Source of the DNA: CAYNRA01 sp964399465
GTDB taxonomy: Bacteria > Bacteroidota > Bacteroidia > Cytophagales > Spirosomataceae
Reading direction: 5' to 3'
Assembly: GCA_964399465.1 (NCBI GenBank)
Contig: CAYNRA010000004.1
Coordinates: 1 to 64,000 of the forward strand
DNA length: 64,000 nucleotides
A program made the position numbers and the translations under genes. Below the pieces are notes generated by a model. It worked only from the letters and a program-made list of their open reading frames with translations, did not search any database and was not told where the DNA came from. This document shows, piece after piece, positions 52,555 through 61,857 of this stretch; positions within the stretch are counted from its first letter, which is position 1, and each line of letters starts with the position of its first letter.

Positions 52555-53382
52555 TTAGTTATGTGAAGCAAAATTTTGTTGTAAGCTCATTCCGATTTCA
52601 TCAATCTTGTACGTCAATACGTCAATTTTCGAAGTAAAGATGTTGTACATGATGATAGCGATTGCTGAAGTACCAATTCCTAATGCCGTGTTGATCAAGG
52701 CTTCCGCGATACCTGTTGCAAGAGCAGATGCATCTGGAGCACCACCACCTGAACCAAGTGCGAAGAATGAACGAATCATACCGATTACCGTTCCTAATAG
52801 GGCAATAAGTGTAGCAACTGAAGCTAATGTAGAAAGTACAGTTAAGTTCTTCTCTAACATTGGTAATTCCAATGAAGTTGACTCTTCTACTTCTTTCTGT
52901 AAAGAAGCAAGTTTTTGCTCTTTCGTTAACTCTGTATCAGAAATCAATTGGCTATATTTTGTTAATGCAGTCTTAGTTACATTACCAACAGAACCCTTTT
53001 GCGCATCACATGCCTTGATTGCATCTGCAATGTTGTTTGAATCTAACATTTTACGTACGTTACGTACAAATGCATCTAAATCACCTGAACCTGAAGCCTT
53101 TCCAATTGTGATGAAACGCTCGATAGAGAAAACAAATACAGTTAACATACATGTAATCAAGATAGGTACGATTATCCCTCCAGAATAAACAATACCCATT
53201 GCATTGGATGGTTTGTGCTTCTCAGCATCTTCAAAGTTAGCCGGGTCACCTAATAAGAAATACCAGATGCTGAAACCGATAACAAAAAGGATTGGAATAA
53301 CTAACGCTGGGCTGATGCCGTTAGACTGTTTTTTTTCTGCTGCTGGTTTTTTTGCAGCGGGAGTAGTAGGTTTTTTTTCCAT
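52555..53382 (-). CDS. exbB: ExbB/TolQ/MotA-family proton channel
   Basis: 275 residues. N-terminal Lys/Ala/Pro-rich tail (1-25), one membrane helix, then GGIIVPILITCMLTVFVFSIERF, and the two C-terminal helices with LSTLASVATLIALLGTVIGMIRSFFAL and ATGIAEALINTALGIGTSAIAIIMYN, the ExbB/MotA signature. Powers TonB. First gene of the operon. Confidence 0.95.
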   Translation of the reverse strand: MEKKPTTPAAKKPAAEKKQSNGISPALVIPILFVIGFSIWYFLLGDPANFEDAEKHKPSNAMGIVYSGGIIVPILITCMLTVFVFSIERFITIGKASGSGDLDAFVRNVRKMLDSNNIADAIKACDAQKGSVGNVTKTALTKYSQLISDTELTKEQKLASLQKEVEESTSLELPMLEKNLTVLSTLASVATLIALLGTVIGMIRSFFALGSGGGAPDASALATGIAEALINTALGIGTSAIAIIMYNIFTSKIDVLTYKIDEIGMSLQQNFASHN

Positions 53383-53712
53383 TAGCTTTGAAACTTTAGG
53401 GTTTTAAAACAACCGAAATTGATTAATTTGTGAAAAATAGTTAATTATTTAAAAGTCCTAAAAAGAGAAACATTTGCAACGAGTTACCCCTATTTTCTTA
53501 ATAAAACTTTGGCAAGTCTAAACAAAAACGATGAAACATAAAACAAGTCGTTTTACATTTTTTTGACTTTTTTTTCAATGAATTGTACTTTTTAGACTTT
53601 TAAGTTGACAACTTTACATAGAAACAACTTATAATTAGGTATTTAAGATGTTTTATTCAATGTTTATCTTGAATAAATCTAAGAATTGATATTTAGCCTT
53701 TTTTAAGCATTT
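53383..53712. other. Upstream region of the exbB operon
   Basis: 330 very AT-rich bases with no gene. A weak -7-like TATTTTTC (minus strand, 53432-53439) is the only promoter hint. AAAAGTCCTAAAAAG at 53451 and CTTTTTAGACTTTT at 53588 are near inverted, but far apart; their meaning is unclear. Confidence 0.4.
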
Positions 53713-55269
53713 TTATGGCTTATTTGAATCAACAACAATTCTTTTATCTCGATTAGAAACCTCCCATCCCGTGTGAAACACCAATCGTACAATGTCTTGG
53801 TATTTTGGAAACATGATTTTTTCTACATCATCTCCAGGTTGATGGTAATCTGCGTGAACACCCGTAAAATAAAAAATTACTGGTATTCCTTTTTTTGCAA
53901 AATTGTAGTGATCTGATCTGTAATAAAAGCGATTTGGATCTTTCGGATCGTTAAATGTATAATCTAATGCGTAGTTAACACTTTGTTTATTGGCGGTTTC
54001 ACTTAAGGTATGTAACTCCGAGGATAGTTTGTCTGAACCAATCAAATACACATATTTCTCGTTTTCTTCGTGTTCCTTATCGACTCTCCCAATCATGTCT
54101 ATGTTTAAGTTACAAACTATATTTTCCAAAGGAACTGTTGGCGCTACGTCTGTGAAATATTTTGAACCTAATAATCCTTTCTCTTCTCCCGTAACCCACA
54201 AGAATAAAATGCTCCTTCTTGGCCCATTTCCTGCTTCTTTTGCTTTGGCAAATGCTTCTGCTAACTCAAGTACTGCACATGTTCCTGATCCGTCGTCGTC
54301 TGCTCCATTGTAAATATTTCCTTTGGCATCTTTACCCACATGATCAAAATGAGCGGATATGACAATGACTTCTTCCTTTTTATCTGTGCCCTCTAAAAAT
54401 CCCATTACGTTCATGGTTTCAACAGGAACATCTCCACGTCTTAACTGAACAGTTACTTTCGATTTTGGCGAACTTATTTTCCCTGCTTGTCTTGCATCCA
54501 TCAATTTTTGCGCGCTCACCGCCTGGATTAATTGCTAGGATCGACTGAAGCNNNNNNNNNNCACGGTAAATGTCGGCGCGGCCGTTTCTTGGTCTTTGGT
54601 CGGTTCAAAAACAAGTCGGTTATATCGAGATAATATAGCTCTTCGCTCGGCTGATTTTGTCTTAAATTCATCTGCGTTTGCGCGTGAAATCTCGAAAAAA
54701 CAAGTAGCTCCCGCTTTTTTGAGCCCTTCTACTTTTGCCCGTAAACCTTCTGTTCCTACCCATTTTGTTTCTCCCTCTTTTGAACCTTCCCAAAAAAGAA
54801 CAGCTTTGCCTTGTAAGTCTATTTTTGCATATTCATCAGGCAAACCATATGGAAGAAAAATGATTTCGAGTTCTTTTTTCTCTGGGATGTGAATCAATCC
54901 GTTCGGGAAATAGTCAGTAAATAATACATTATTTTTCCCTTTCACTTCGATTTGGGCTATTTGCCAATCCTTTTTATATAATGAAAAAGGTTGGATATAA
55001 CTTTTGTTTCCAGTAGCTGTAGGAACGATAGGGGTTAAGCCATACGATTTTAGCTGTGTAATGATGTAATCCGCCGCTTTGCGCTGGCCTTCAGAGCCCG
55101 TGTCACGCCCCTCTAGTTCATCCGATGCAATGTAAGTGAGGTGTTTTTTTAAATCTTCCGCTTGGATGGTTTCAGCAAAAGTGCTGACTGGCACGTTTTG
55201 CGCATGAAGCACAGGCGAATGCAGTAGCGATAAGCCCGCAACCACCGCTAAAATTTTGTTTTTTTGCAT
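53713..55269 (-). pseudogene. M28-family peptidase, broken by an in-frame TAG next to a gap
   Basis: Two halves in one frame, about 518 codons, the right size for a secreted bacterial M28 aminopeptidase. Signal peptide 1-23 (cleavage after LHA), a PA-domain segment (about 110-235), then the zinc site of M28: AHFDHVGK, NGADDDGSGTCAVLELAEAF, WVTGEEKGLLGS and YYRSDHYNFAKKGIP. Between the halves lie a 10-N gap (54552-54561) and a TAG (54535-54537) in frame, right at the contig edge. So it is either a sequencing/joining error or a recent nonsense mutation; the former is likelier given the edge. Starts upstream of the exbB gene on the same strand. Confidence 0.8.
54552..54561. other. Assembly gap, 10 N, inside the M28 peptidase gene
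   Basis: Placeholder gap; the frame agrees across it, but a TAG lies 15 bases away. Confidence 0.99.
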
Positions 55270-55330
55270 GTTTTAATCAGATTAATGGTTCGTGGGTAAA
55301 ATTAAATTAGTTTACCAAAAAACAAATTGC

Positions 55331-55364
55331 TTTGACAATGAATTTTAAATTTTAGTTAATTTTG
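55331..55364 (+). promoter_or_regulatory. Promoter of gcvP
   Basis: TTTG (55331-55334), 22 bases, TAATTTTG (55357-55364), start codon 45 bases downstream. No glycine-riboswitch structure was seen in the leader. Confidence 0.55.
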
Positions 55365-55408
55365 CCACTTTCTAAATCGAACCGTTTTCGCAAGTACACA
55401 ATCATCCA

Positions 55409-58282
55409 ATGAAATTAAAGCTCGACGCTCCAGAAAAATTTGAGTACCGTCATCACGGTAAACAAAAAGAAAATCTCGAAAGTATGCTCCAAACTGTGGG
55501 CGTATCAACGGTAGATGAATTGATAGAACAAACTGTTCCTGCCTCTATTCGCTTAGATAATCCACTTCAGCTTCCTGAACCACTGAGTGAACAACAATTC
55601 CTGAAGATGTTCAAAGGAATTGCGCGCCAAAATAAAATAGCGAGAAGTTTTATCGGTACGGGTTACTATGACACGGTCGTTCCTCCAGTTATTCTTCGAA
55701 ATATTCTTGAAAATCCTGCTTGGTACACTGCCTACACGCCTTACCAAGCGGAAATTGCGCAAGGACGCCTCGAAATGCTTTTGAATTTCCAAACAATGGT
55801 TTGTGATTTAACGGCCATGGAAATTGCGAATGCCTCGCTCCTAGATGAAGGAACTGCGGCAGCTGAAGCCATGTCTATGTTCTTCGGTTCGCGCAAAGGA
55901 ACAAAGAAGAATGCAACGACTTTCTTTGTGTCAGATTTATGTCATCCACAAACAATTGATGTCGTTATCGGTCGCGCTGTGCCCATCGGCGTACAAGTAA
56001 TTGTTGGTGACTACGCCAAACTTGACCTTACAGATGAATCTCTCTTTGGTGTTTTATTGCAATATCCTGCAACCAATGGAGATGTAATCGACTATACACC
56101 GTTCATCGCTGCTGCACAAGAAAATCAAATTTTTGTCACCGTAGCTACAGATTTATTGGCATTAACGCTTCTAAAAGCACCGGGTGAAATGGGGGCAGAT
56201 GCCGTTATCGGAACTGCACAACGCTTAGGTGTACCTATGGGTTATGGCGGACCACACGCTGCATTCTTCGCTACGAAAGACGCATACAAAAGACAAATAC
56301 CGGGTAGAATTATCGGTATGTCTATAGATAAAGAAGGAAATCCAGCACTTCGGATGGCGCTTCAAACAAGAGAGCAACACATTCGAAGAGAAAAAGCGAC
56401 CTCCAATATATGTACTGCTCAGGTGCTTTTGTCGGTTATGGCAAGTGCATACGGAATTTACCACGGGCCTGACGGTCTTAAAAATATCGCTGGTCGAATT
56501 TACGGGTTGACTCAATTGCTCGTAGAAAAACTTCAAGAACTTGACATCGAGGTTGAAAATAAGTCGTTTTTTGATACCATCACGGTGAATATCCCAGGTC
56601 GTGCCGAGAAAGTACGCGAATTGGCTTTAGAAGCGGGTATTAATTTTAGATATTTCGATGATTCCCGTGTTGGAGTGAGTTTCGATGAAACCAAGACGAT
56701 GTATGACCTCGTTGATGTTCTCGATATTTTTATGGAAGCCGCAGGTAAAATGGTTGAAATGCAAGTTTCGCCTACTATTGAACTAGCGATTCCAAGCGCT
56801 CTAGCACGTACATCTACCTACATGACGCATCCGGTGTTCTCGAAATATAGAACTGAACACGAAATGCTAAGATACCTTAAGTCTTTGGAAAACAAGGATT
56901 TATCTATGGTTCATTCGATGATTTCACTCGGTAGCTGTACCATGAAATTGAATGCAACCACAGAAATGATTCCGGTTACTTGGCCTGAGCTAGGACAAAT
57001 TCATCCATTTGCTCCGGTTGAACAGACCAAAGGATACCAAATCATGTTTGACCACTTGAACAAATGGTTGTGCGAAATTACAGGCTTTGACGCCATGTCT
57101 CTCCAACCAAACTCGGGTGCGCAAGGAGAATATGCAGGTTTAATGGTGATTCGTGCCTTTCATCAAAGTAGAGGAGATGCGCATAGAAACATTGCTCTAA
57201 TTCCATCTTCTGCTCACGGTACAAACCCTGCCTCAGCTGTTATGGCCGGTATGCAGGTGGTTGTGGTAAAATGCGATGAGAAAGGAAACATCGATGTAGA
57301 AGACTTGCAATTAAAAGCAACGCAACATGCTACCAATCTGGCGTGTTTGATGGTAACGTACCCTTCAACACACGGTGTATTTGAGGAATCTATCATCGAA
57401 ATTTGTGATATAATTCACCAACATGGTGGACGCGTCTATATGGACGGCGCCAATATGAATGCCCAAGTTGGATTGACTTCGCCGCGCAAAATCGGTGCTG
57501 ACGTTTGTCACTTGAATCTACATAAAACCTTCTGTATTCCACACGGTGGCGGTGGTCCTGGAATGGGGCCAATCGGTGTTGTGGCTGACCTTGCACCATT
57601 CTTACCTGGAAATGTGTTCATCAAAACAGGAGGAGAGCAAGCAATCCGTGGTATTTCTGCCGCGCCTTGGGGAAGTGCAAGTATTCTACCTATTTCGTAT
57701 GCTTATATTGCCATGATGGGTGGCGAAGGATTAACGGAAGCTACGAAATACGCCATTTTGAATGCCAATTACATCAAAACTAGACTGGCTTCTCACTATG
57801 AAATCCTTTACACGGGCGCAAATGGTCGCTGTGCGCACGAAATGATTGTCGATTGCCGTCCTTTCAAACAGTCAGCAGGTGTAGAAGTCGAAGACATTGC
57901 TAAACGTTTGATGGATTATGGTTTCCACGCCCCAACAGTGTCTTTCCCGGTGGCAGGAACTTTGATGATTGAACCGACGGAATCAGAGTCGAAGGAAGAA
58001 ATAGATAGATTCTGTGACGCACTCATCCAAATTAGAGAAGAAATCCGTGAAATTGAGGCGGGTATGTATCCGAAAGATGACAATGTTTTGGTGAATGCTC
58101 CACATACCATTCGTGTAGCAATGGCTGAAAATTGGAACAAACCGTATACAAGAGAGAAAGCGGCGTTCCCTGTGGAGCGTCTTCGCTTTGCTAAATTCTG
58201 GCCGTCTGTAAGCCGGATTGACTCTGCACATGGCGACAGAAACTTGATTTGCGCTTGTGTACCTACAGAGGCGTACGCGTAA
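55409..58282 (+). CDS. gcvP: Glycine dehydrogenase (decarboxylating), P protein
   Basis: 957 residues, the fused dimer-type P protein. PLP enzyme of the glycine cleavage system that decarboxylates glycine and passes the aminomethyl to lipoyl-GcvH. Seen: N-half with GTGYYDTVVPPVILRNI and a degenerate site; C-half with the PLP lysine K706 in NLHKTFCIPHGGGGPGMGP, and SLQPNSGAQGEYAGL. GcvT and GcvH are not adjacent. Own promoter and terminator, so monocistronic. Confidence 0.97.
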   Translation: MKLKLDAPEKFEYRHHGKQKENLESMLQTVGVSTVDELIEQTVPASIRLDNPLQLPEPLSEQQFLKMFKGIARQNKIARSFIGTGYYDTVVPPVILRNILENPAWYTAYTPYQAEIAQGRLEMLLNFQTMVCDLTAMEIANASLLDEGTAAAEAMSMFFGSRKGTKKNATTFFVSDLCHPQTIDVVIGRAVPIGVQVIVGDYAKLDLTDESLFGVLLQYPATNGDVIDYTPFIAAAQENQIFVTVATDLLALTLLKAPGEMGADAVIGTAQRLGVPMGYGGPHAAFFATKDAYKRQIPGRIIGMSIDKEGNPALRMALQTREQHIRREKATSNICTAQVLLSVMASAYGIYHGPDGLKNIAGRIYGLTQLLVEKLQELDIEVENKSFFDTITVNIPGRAEKVRELALEAGINFRYFDDSRVGVSFDETKTMYDLVDVLDIFMEAAGKMVEMQVSPTIELAIPSALARTSTYMTHPVFSKYRTEHEMLRYLKSLENKDLSMVHSMISLGSCTMKLNATTEMIPVTWPELGQIHPFAPVEQTKGYQIMFDHLNKWLCEITGFDAMSLQPNSGAQGEYAGLMVIRAFHQSRGDAHRNIALIPSSAHGTNPASAVMAGMQVVVVKCDEKGNIDVEDLQLKATQHATNLACLMVTYPSTHGVFEESIIEICDIIHQHGGRVYMDGANMNAQVGLTSPRKIGADVCHLNLHKTFCIPHGGGGPGMGPIGVVADLAPFLPGNVFIKTGGEQAIRGISAAPWGSASILPISYAYIAMMGGEGLTEATKYAILNANYIKTRLASHYEILYTGANGRCAHEMIVDCRPFKQSAGVEVEDIAKRLMDYGFHAPTVSFPVAGTLMIEPTESESKEEIDRFCDALIQIREEIREIEAGMYPKDDNVLVNAPHTIRVAMAENWNKPYTREKAAFPVERLRFAKFWPSVSRIDSAHGDRNLICACVPTEAYA

Positions 58283-58301
58283 TCAGTAAATTTGACTAAT
58301 C

Positions 58302-58335
58302 AGCTAGAGGTAGTTCGCTACTTCTAGCTTTTTTA
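58302..58335 (+). terminator. Terminator of gcvP
   Basis: AGCTAGAGGTAG ttcg CTACTTCTAGCT with a stable TTCG tetraloop (one mismatch), then six T. Confidence 0.9.
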
Positions 58336-58340
58336 TTTAT

Positions 58341-59360
58341 ATGCAAACGACTTTATCGACAACTCAAATACAGCAAATGAATGAATGGGGAAGGACGCGA
58401 ACTCCTTTTCTGTTTATGCTGGATTTTGAAGGCAATAAACCCATTCTTCTTCCTCTGAATCAAGCAGCAAACGAAGGAATTTCTTTTGTCGTAGATACGC
58501 CTTTTTTTCAACAAAATAATGTTTCTATTCCTTCCAATTCTCGGCTTCAAAATGCTCCTTTTTCTATAAGTCAGCCCATTCCTTTTACTAAGTATCAACA
58601 GGCTTTTGCGCTTGTTCATCATCACCTCAGCAAAGGGGATAGTTTTTTGTTGAATTTGACGGCTTCAACACCTATTGTACTTTCAATGACTTTACAAGAG
58701 ATTTTTTTCGCTGCAAAAGCAAAATGCAAAGTACTCTTCAAAGATGAGTTTACGTGTTTTTCGCCAGAACCTTTTGTTTTGATAAATAAAAAGGGAATCA
58801 TTTCTTCGTATCCCATGAAAGGAACAGCCATTCAACATTCTGCGGAGGATAAAGAGCGATTATTATCCAATCAGAAAGAGTTATTTGAACACACGACAAT
58901 CGTGGATTTGATTCGAAATGATATTAGTCAGGTCGCTGAAAAAATTTGGGTTGAGAAATTTCGGTTTATGGAAGAAATTCAGACAGCTGCCGGACAAACA
59001 TTGCTTCAAATTAGTTCGCAAATTTGTGGACAATTACCAACAGATTGGGCGTCACGAATAGGGACAATCTTGACTAAATTACTTCCTGCTGGTTCTATTT
59101 CTGGAGCACCTAAACCCAAAACAGTGAAGGTGATTCAAGAAGCAGAAAGGTATTTGCATCCTGCCGGAGAAAGAGGGTATTATACGGGTATTTTTGGTAT
59201 TTTTGACGGCGAACAGCTTTACTCTTCTGTTATGATTCGCTTTATTGAAAAAACACAAATAGGAACTTTCTTCAAAAGTGGAGGCGGAATTACCTTCAGA
59301 AGTCAGGTCGAAATGGAATATCAAGAATTGAACGATAAGATTTATGTGCCGCTTCTTTGA
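58341..59360 (+). CDS. pabB: Aminodeoxychorismate synthase component I (chorismate-binding enzyme)
   Basis: 339 residues, a chorismate-binding domain without the long N-terminal part (usual lengths are 420-450 for PabB/TrpE), like short PabB proteins. Converts chorismate to aminodeoxychorismate in folate synthesis, with PabA (not seen). Seen: SYPMKGTAI, TTIVDLIRNDISQVAE, KLLPAGSISGAPKPKT and GERGYYTGIFG. The following gene overlaps it by 17 bases and is the lyase of the same pathway, which favours PabB over an anthranilate or isochorismate synthase. Starts 6 bases after the gcvP terminator. Confidence 0.9.
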   Translation: MQTTLSTTQIQQMNEWGRTRTPFLFMLDFEGNKPILLPLNQAANEGISFVVDTPFFQQNNVSIPSNSRLQNAPFSISQPIPFTKYQQAFALVHHHLSKGDSFLLNLTASTPIVLSMTLQEIFFAAKAKCKVLFKDEFTCFSPEPFVLINKKGIISSYPMKGTAIQHSAEDKERLLSNQKELFEHTTIVDLIRNDISQVAEKIWVEKFRFMEEIQTAAGQTLLQISSQICGQLPTDWASRIGTILTKLLPAGSISGAPKPKTVKVIQEAERYLHPAGERGYYTGIFGIFDGEQLYSSVMIRFIEKTQIGTFFKSGGGITFRSQVEMEYQELNDKIYVPLL

Positions 59361-59973
59361 AACAATTTGTGTACAAGATGGGGTGATTCAGCGACTGGAT
59401 TACCACCAAAAACGAATAGACGCTACCCGCGCGTTCTTTTACCCAACGCTTTCGCCCATTTCGTTGAAATCTAGTATTCATATTCCTGATTTTGCACAGA
59501 AAGGCACATTTCGATGTCGGGTTAATTACGATGAAATCATTCATGATGTTTCTTTTTTTTCCTATACTTTACGCACCCATCAGCGCATTAAATTAGTAGA
59601 ACAACCTACATTTTCTTATGATTTTAAATGGGAAGACAGAACTTTTTTCTCTGAACAGCTGGCTAAATATCCTGATGTAGATGAAATTATTTTCACTCAA
59701 AATGGTTTTCTGACAGACACTACCTATTCTCACATTCTTCTCAAAAAGGAAATTGGGAAATGGATTTTACCTACTACCTATTTATTGCCAGGCACAAAAA
59801 GTAAATACTTGCTTGATAATCAATTCGTTGAATTAGCTCCCTTGCATATAAATGACCTTCCTGATTTTTCCTACATTGCCTTGATTAATGCCATGCGTGA
59901 TTTTGAGGAAATATACAGGTATACCTTTAATCAGAAGGAGGGGGTTCTAGAACTAATGAAATTGGAAAATTAA
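59344..59973 (+). CDS. pabC: Aminotransferase class IV protein, probable aminodeoxychorismate lyase
   Basis: 209 residues, shorter than usual PabC (about 265). Fold-type IV PLP enzyme: FETICVQDGVIQRLDYHQKRI start, a candidate PLP lysine in DFKWEDRTFF (K about residue 97), DEIIFTQNGFLTDTTYSHI and a C-terminal MRDFEEI. Overlaps pabB, hence likely the lyase making 4-aminobenzoate. A branched-chain or D-amino acid transaminase of the same fold cannot be excluded, but context favours PabC. Confidence 0.82.
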   Translation: MCRFFETICVQDGVIQRLDYHQKRIDATRAFFYPTLSPISLKSSIHIPDFAQKGTFRCRVNYDEIIHDVSFFSYTLRTHQRIKLVEQPTFSYDFKWEDRTFFSEQLAKYPDVDEIIFTQNGFLTDTTYSHILLKKEIGKWILPTTYLLPGTKSKYLLDNQFVELAPLHINDLPDFSYIALINAMRDFEEIYRYTFNQKEGVLELMKLEN

Positions 59974-60006
59974 ATGCATCGGCGTACTACTTTTCATAAA
60001 AAAGAG

Positions 60007-60014
60007 TATTTTTG
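60007..60014 (+). promoter_or_regulatory. Candidate -7 element of the SAM riboswitch-metX unit
   Basis: TATTTTTG matches TAnnTTTG; it lies about 40 bases before the aptamer. No -33 TTTG at the proper distance. Confidence 0.3.
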
Positions 60015-60052
60015 TCGTACATATCATCCATCTGCTACTTGTAGCCGAATGA

Positions 60053-60167
60053 TTTATAAAGACGAGGGGAGAGAATAGGCTCTGTGAACCTCGGGCAACC
60101 TGTCCCGCTCCAAGCGATAAGGTGCCAATACCTACCTAATTGGGTTACTACCAATAGGACTTATAAA
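60053..60167 (+). ncRNA. SAM-I (S-box) riboswitch aptamer before metX
   Basis: Typical S-box core: GACGAGGGGAGAGA, GGCTCTGTGAACC, CGGGCAACC, AAGGTGCCAATACC, and P1 closing helix TTTATAAAG/CTTATAAA (60053-60061 with 60160-60167). Senses S-adenosylmethionine and here should repress metX when SAM is plentiful. Confidence 0.88.
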
Positions 60168-60201
60168 CCAATCAAGCGATTCGTTCAATCTATTGGTTTT
60201 T
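60165..60201 (+). terminator. Expression-platform terminator of the SAM riboswitch
   Basis: AAACCAAT (60165-60172) pairs with ATTGGTTT (60192-60199), then T. Its right arm CTATTGGT (60190-60197) can instead pair with ACCAATAG (60150-60157), which is in the 3' side of an aptamer hairpin; this is the likely antiterminator. Confidence 0.75.
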
Positions 60202-60273
60202 GCTCGTCTTTCACATAATATCTATGTGTTTTTGGCGTGCCTTTTACGGATTGAGCCCAACAAGAAGTTATAC

Positions 60274-61314
60274 ATGGTACAGTATCATACGTTCACTCAT
60301 TCTACTCCTTTTCAACTCGAAAATGGCGCTTGGCTGCCTGAATTTGAGCTCGCTTACACCACATACGGTAAACTAAACGAAAAACAAGACAATCTCATTT
60401 GGGTTTGTCATGCTTTCACGGGCAATGCCAACCCATCCGATTGGTGGGGTGGACTTATTGGTGACAAATGGCTCTTTAATCCAGAAAAACATTTTGTCGT
60501 TTGTGTGAATATTTTATGCTCGCATTATGGTTCTACCAACCCATTATCCATAAATCCCGTTACGAACGAACCCTATTTTCAGGATTTTCCACTCGTGACA
60601 ATTCGAGATGTCGTAAAAACATTTGAAATTCTAAGAAATGCCTTGCAGCTTCCCAAAATTGCCATTTTAATGGGTGGTTCGCTCGGTGGTCAGCAAGCCA
60701 TCGAGTACGCAGCGACTTTCCCTGAAGCAATGGAACGGTTGATTTTATTTTCAACCAATGCCATCCATTCACCGTGGGGCATTGCCTTTAACGAGTCGCA
60801 ACGTATGGCGATTGAACTGGATACAACATGGGGAGAACGAAAAAAAGAAGCAGGTATGGAGGGCTTGAAAGTCGCTCGGTCGATTGCTTTGTTGTCATAT
60901 CGAAACTACGAAACATACAACAGAACGCAGTCGCGAGATGAAGGGCAAACAAACTTTTTTCGGGCAATGACCTACCAAAACTACCAAGGTGAAAAAATCA
61001 AACGCCGTTTCAATGCGTTCAGTTATTACTACCTGACGAAAATGTTTGACTCACACGACATTAGCCGAGGGCGTGGTACTTTGGAAGAAACTTTGGCGGC
61101 CATTTCCCAAAAGACATTGGTTATTGGTATCTCGTCCGATATCCTTTTTCCACCAGCCGAACAAGCATTCATTGCCCAGCATATACCTTCAGCTACTTAC
61201 ATAGAAATTGATTCTACGTATGGACACGATGGATTTTTAATTGAGTTCGAAATCATGTCTCGTGCCATTAAAAAATGGTTGAATGAAACCGAAGGTAGTT
61301 ATTTAATTAAATGA
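60274..61314 (+). CDS. metX: Homoserine O-acetyltransferase
   Basis: 346 residues from the ATG at 60274 (MVQYHTFTHSTPFQLENG); an in-frame TTG at 60193 would start inside the riboswitch terminator. Alpha/beta-hydrolase that activates homoserine with acetyl-CoA (or succinyl-CoA) for methionine synthesis. Seen: catalytic triad S136 (MGGSLGGQQA), D289 (SSDILFPPAEQ), H318 (YGHDGFL); CHAFTGNANPSDWWGG loop. Under SAM-riboswitch control. The stop lies three bases from the stop of the convergent haemoglobin gene. Confidence 0.95.
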   Translation: MVQYHTFTHSTPFQLENGAWLPEFELAYTTYGKLNEKQDNLIWVCHAFTGNANPSDWWGGLIGDKWLFNPEKHFVVCVNILCSHYGSTNPLSINPVTNEPYFQDFPLVTIRDVVKTFEILRNALQLPKIAILMGGSLGGQQAIEYAATFPEAMERLILFSTNAIHSPWGIAFNESQRMAIELDTTWGERKKEAGMEGLKVARSIALLSYRNYETYNRTQSRDEGQTNFFRAMTYQNYQGEKIKRRFNAFSYYYLTKMFDSHDISRGRGTLEETLAAISQKTLVIGISSDILFPPAEQAFIAQHIPSATYIEIDSTYGHDGFLIEFEIMSRAIKKWLNETEGSYLIK

Positions 61315-61317
61315 TAA

Positions 61318-61713
61318 TCAATTAGTTGACTGAGGTAGTCTGTTCAACATGAGATTTCCAATCTCCAAGGCTTTTTCCTTGACAAATGTCGCCTTAGGGC
61401 CTTCAAATAAAAGATGGGTACTATGAAACCACCAAGCAAGCCAATGTTCAAAGTGTTTTTTTGTCATCGGATGTTCCTGGTGTTTTTGGATATGTACCCA
61501 CATCATTCCCCCGTCGTAATTCCCCGTTTGGAATAGCCAATTTTCCCAAAAATTAATGGTTCGCTGTACGTGTCGTTCAAATTCCTCCGCCGGCATTTGA
61601 AAAACAGGCGCCATAAATGGGTCGGCATGGATTTTTTCGTAAAAAGTGTGGACTAACAAAGAGATATCTTCTCTTGATGAAATATCTTGCTTGGGGTTGG
61701 TCGTATCGTTCAT
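61318..61713 (-). CDS. Truncated haemoglobin, group III
   Basis: 131 residues, all-helical globin. Seen: HVQRTINFWENWLFQTGNYDGGMM and the His-rich segment about 74-97 (VHIQKHQEHPMTKKHFEHWLAWW, split over motifs IQKHQEHPM and HFEHWLAWW), which contains the expected proximal haem ligand. Group III is shown by the short pre-B helix and the missing glycine pairs. Might bind oxygen or NO; role not known. Convergent with metX with no terminator between. Confidence 0.9.
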   Translation of the reverse strand: MNDTTNPKQDISSREDISLLVHTFYEKIHADPFMAPVFQMPAEEFERHVQRTINFWENWLFQTGNYDGGMMWVHIQKHQEHPMTKKHFEHWLAWWFHSTHLLFEGPKATFVKEKALEIGNLMLNRLPQSTN

Positions 61714-61857
61714 TTCTTTCGAGCTAATTCAACAATTTGTTACAAATCTACGTTGTAAAATGGGTACTTTTTCATGATTATCCTCGTATATTGTACATAA
61801 TTTGGCTGCTTTTTGTTTAGAAATAAAGGCAACAAACGAATAAAAGTCTGATACAAA

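Noticed and set aside
54520..54551. Two separate M28-like genes
   Set aside because: The two halves are in the same frame, add up to one family-length protein and are split only by TAG and a gap.
60193..60276. TTG start giving metX a 27-residue extension
   Set aside because: It lies inside the riboswitch terminator; homologues start at the ATG at 60274.
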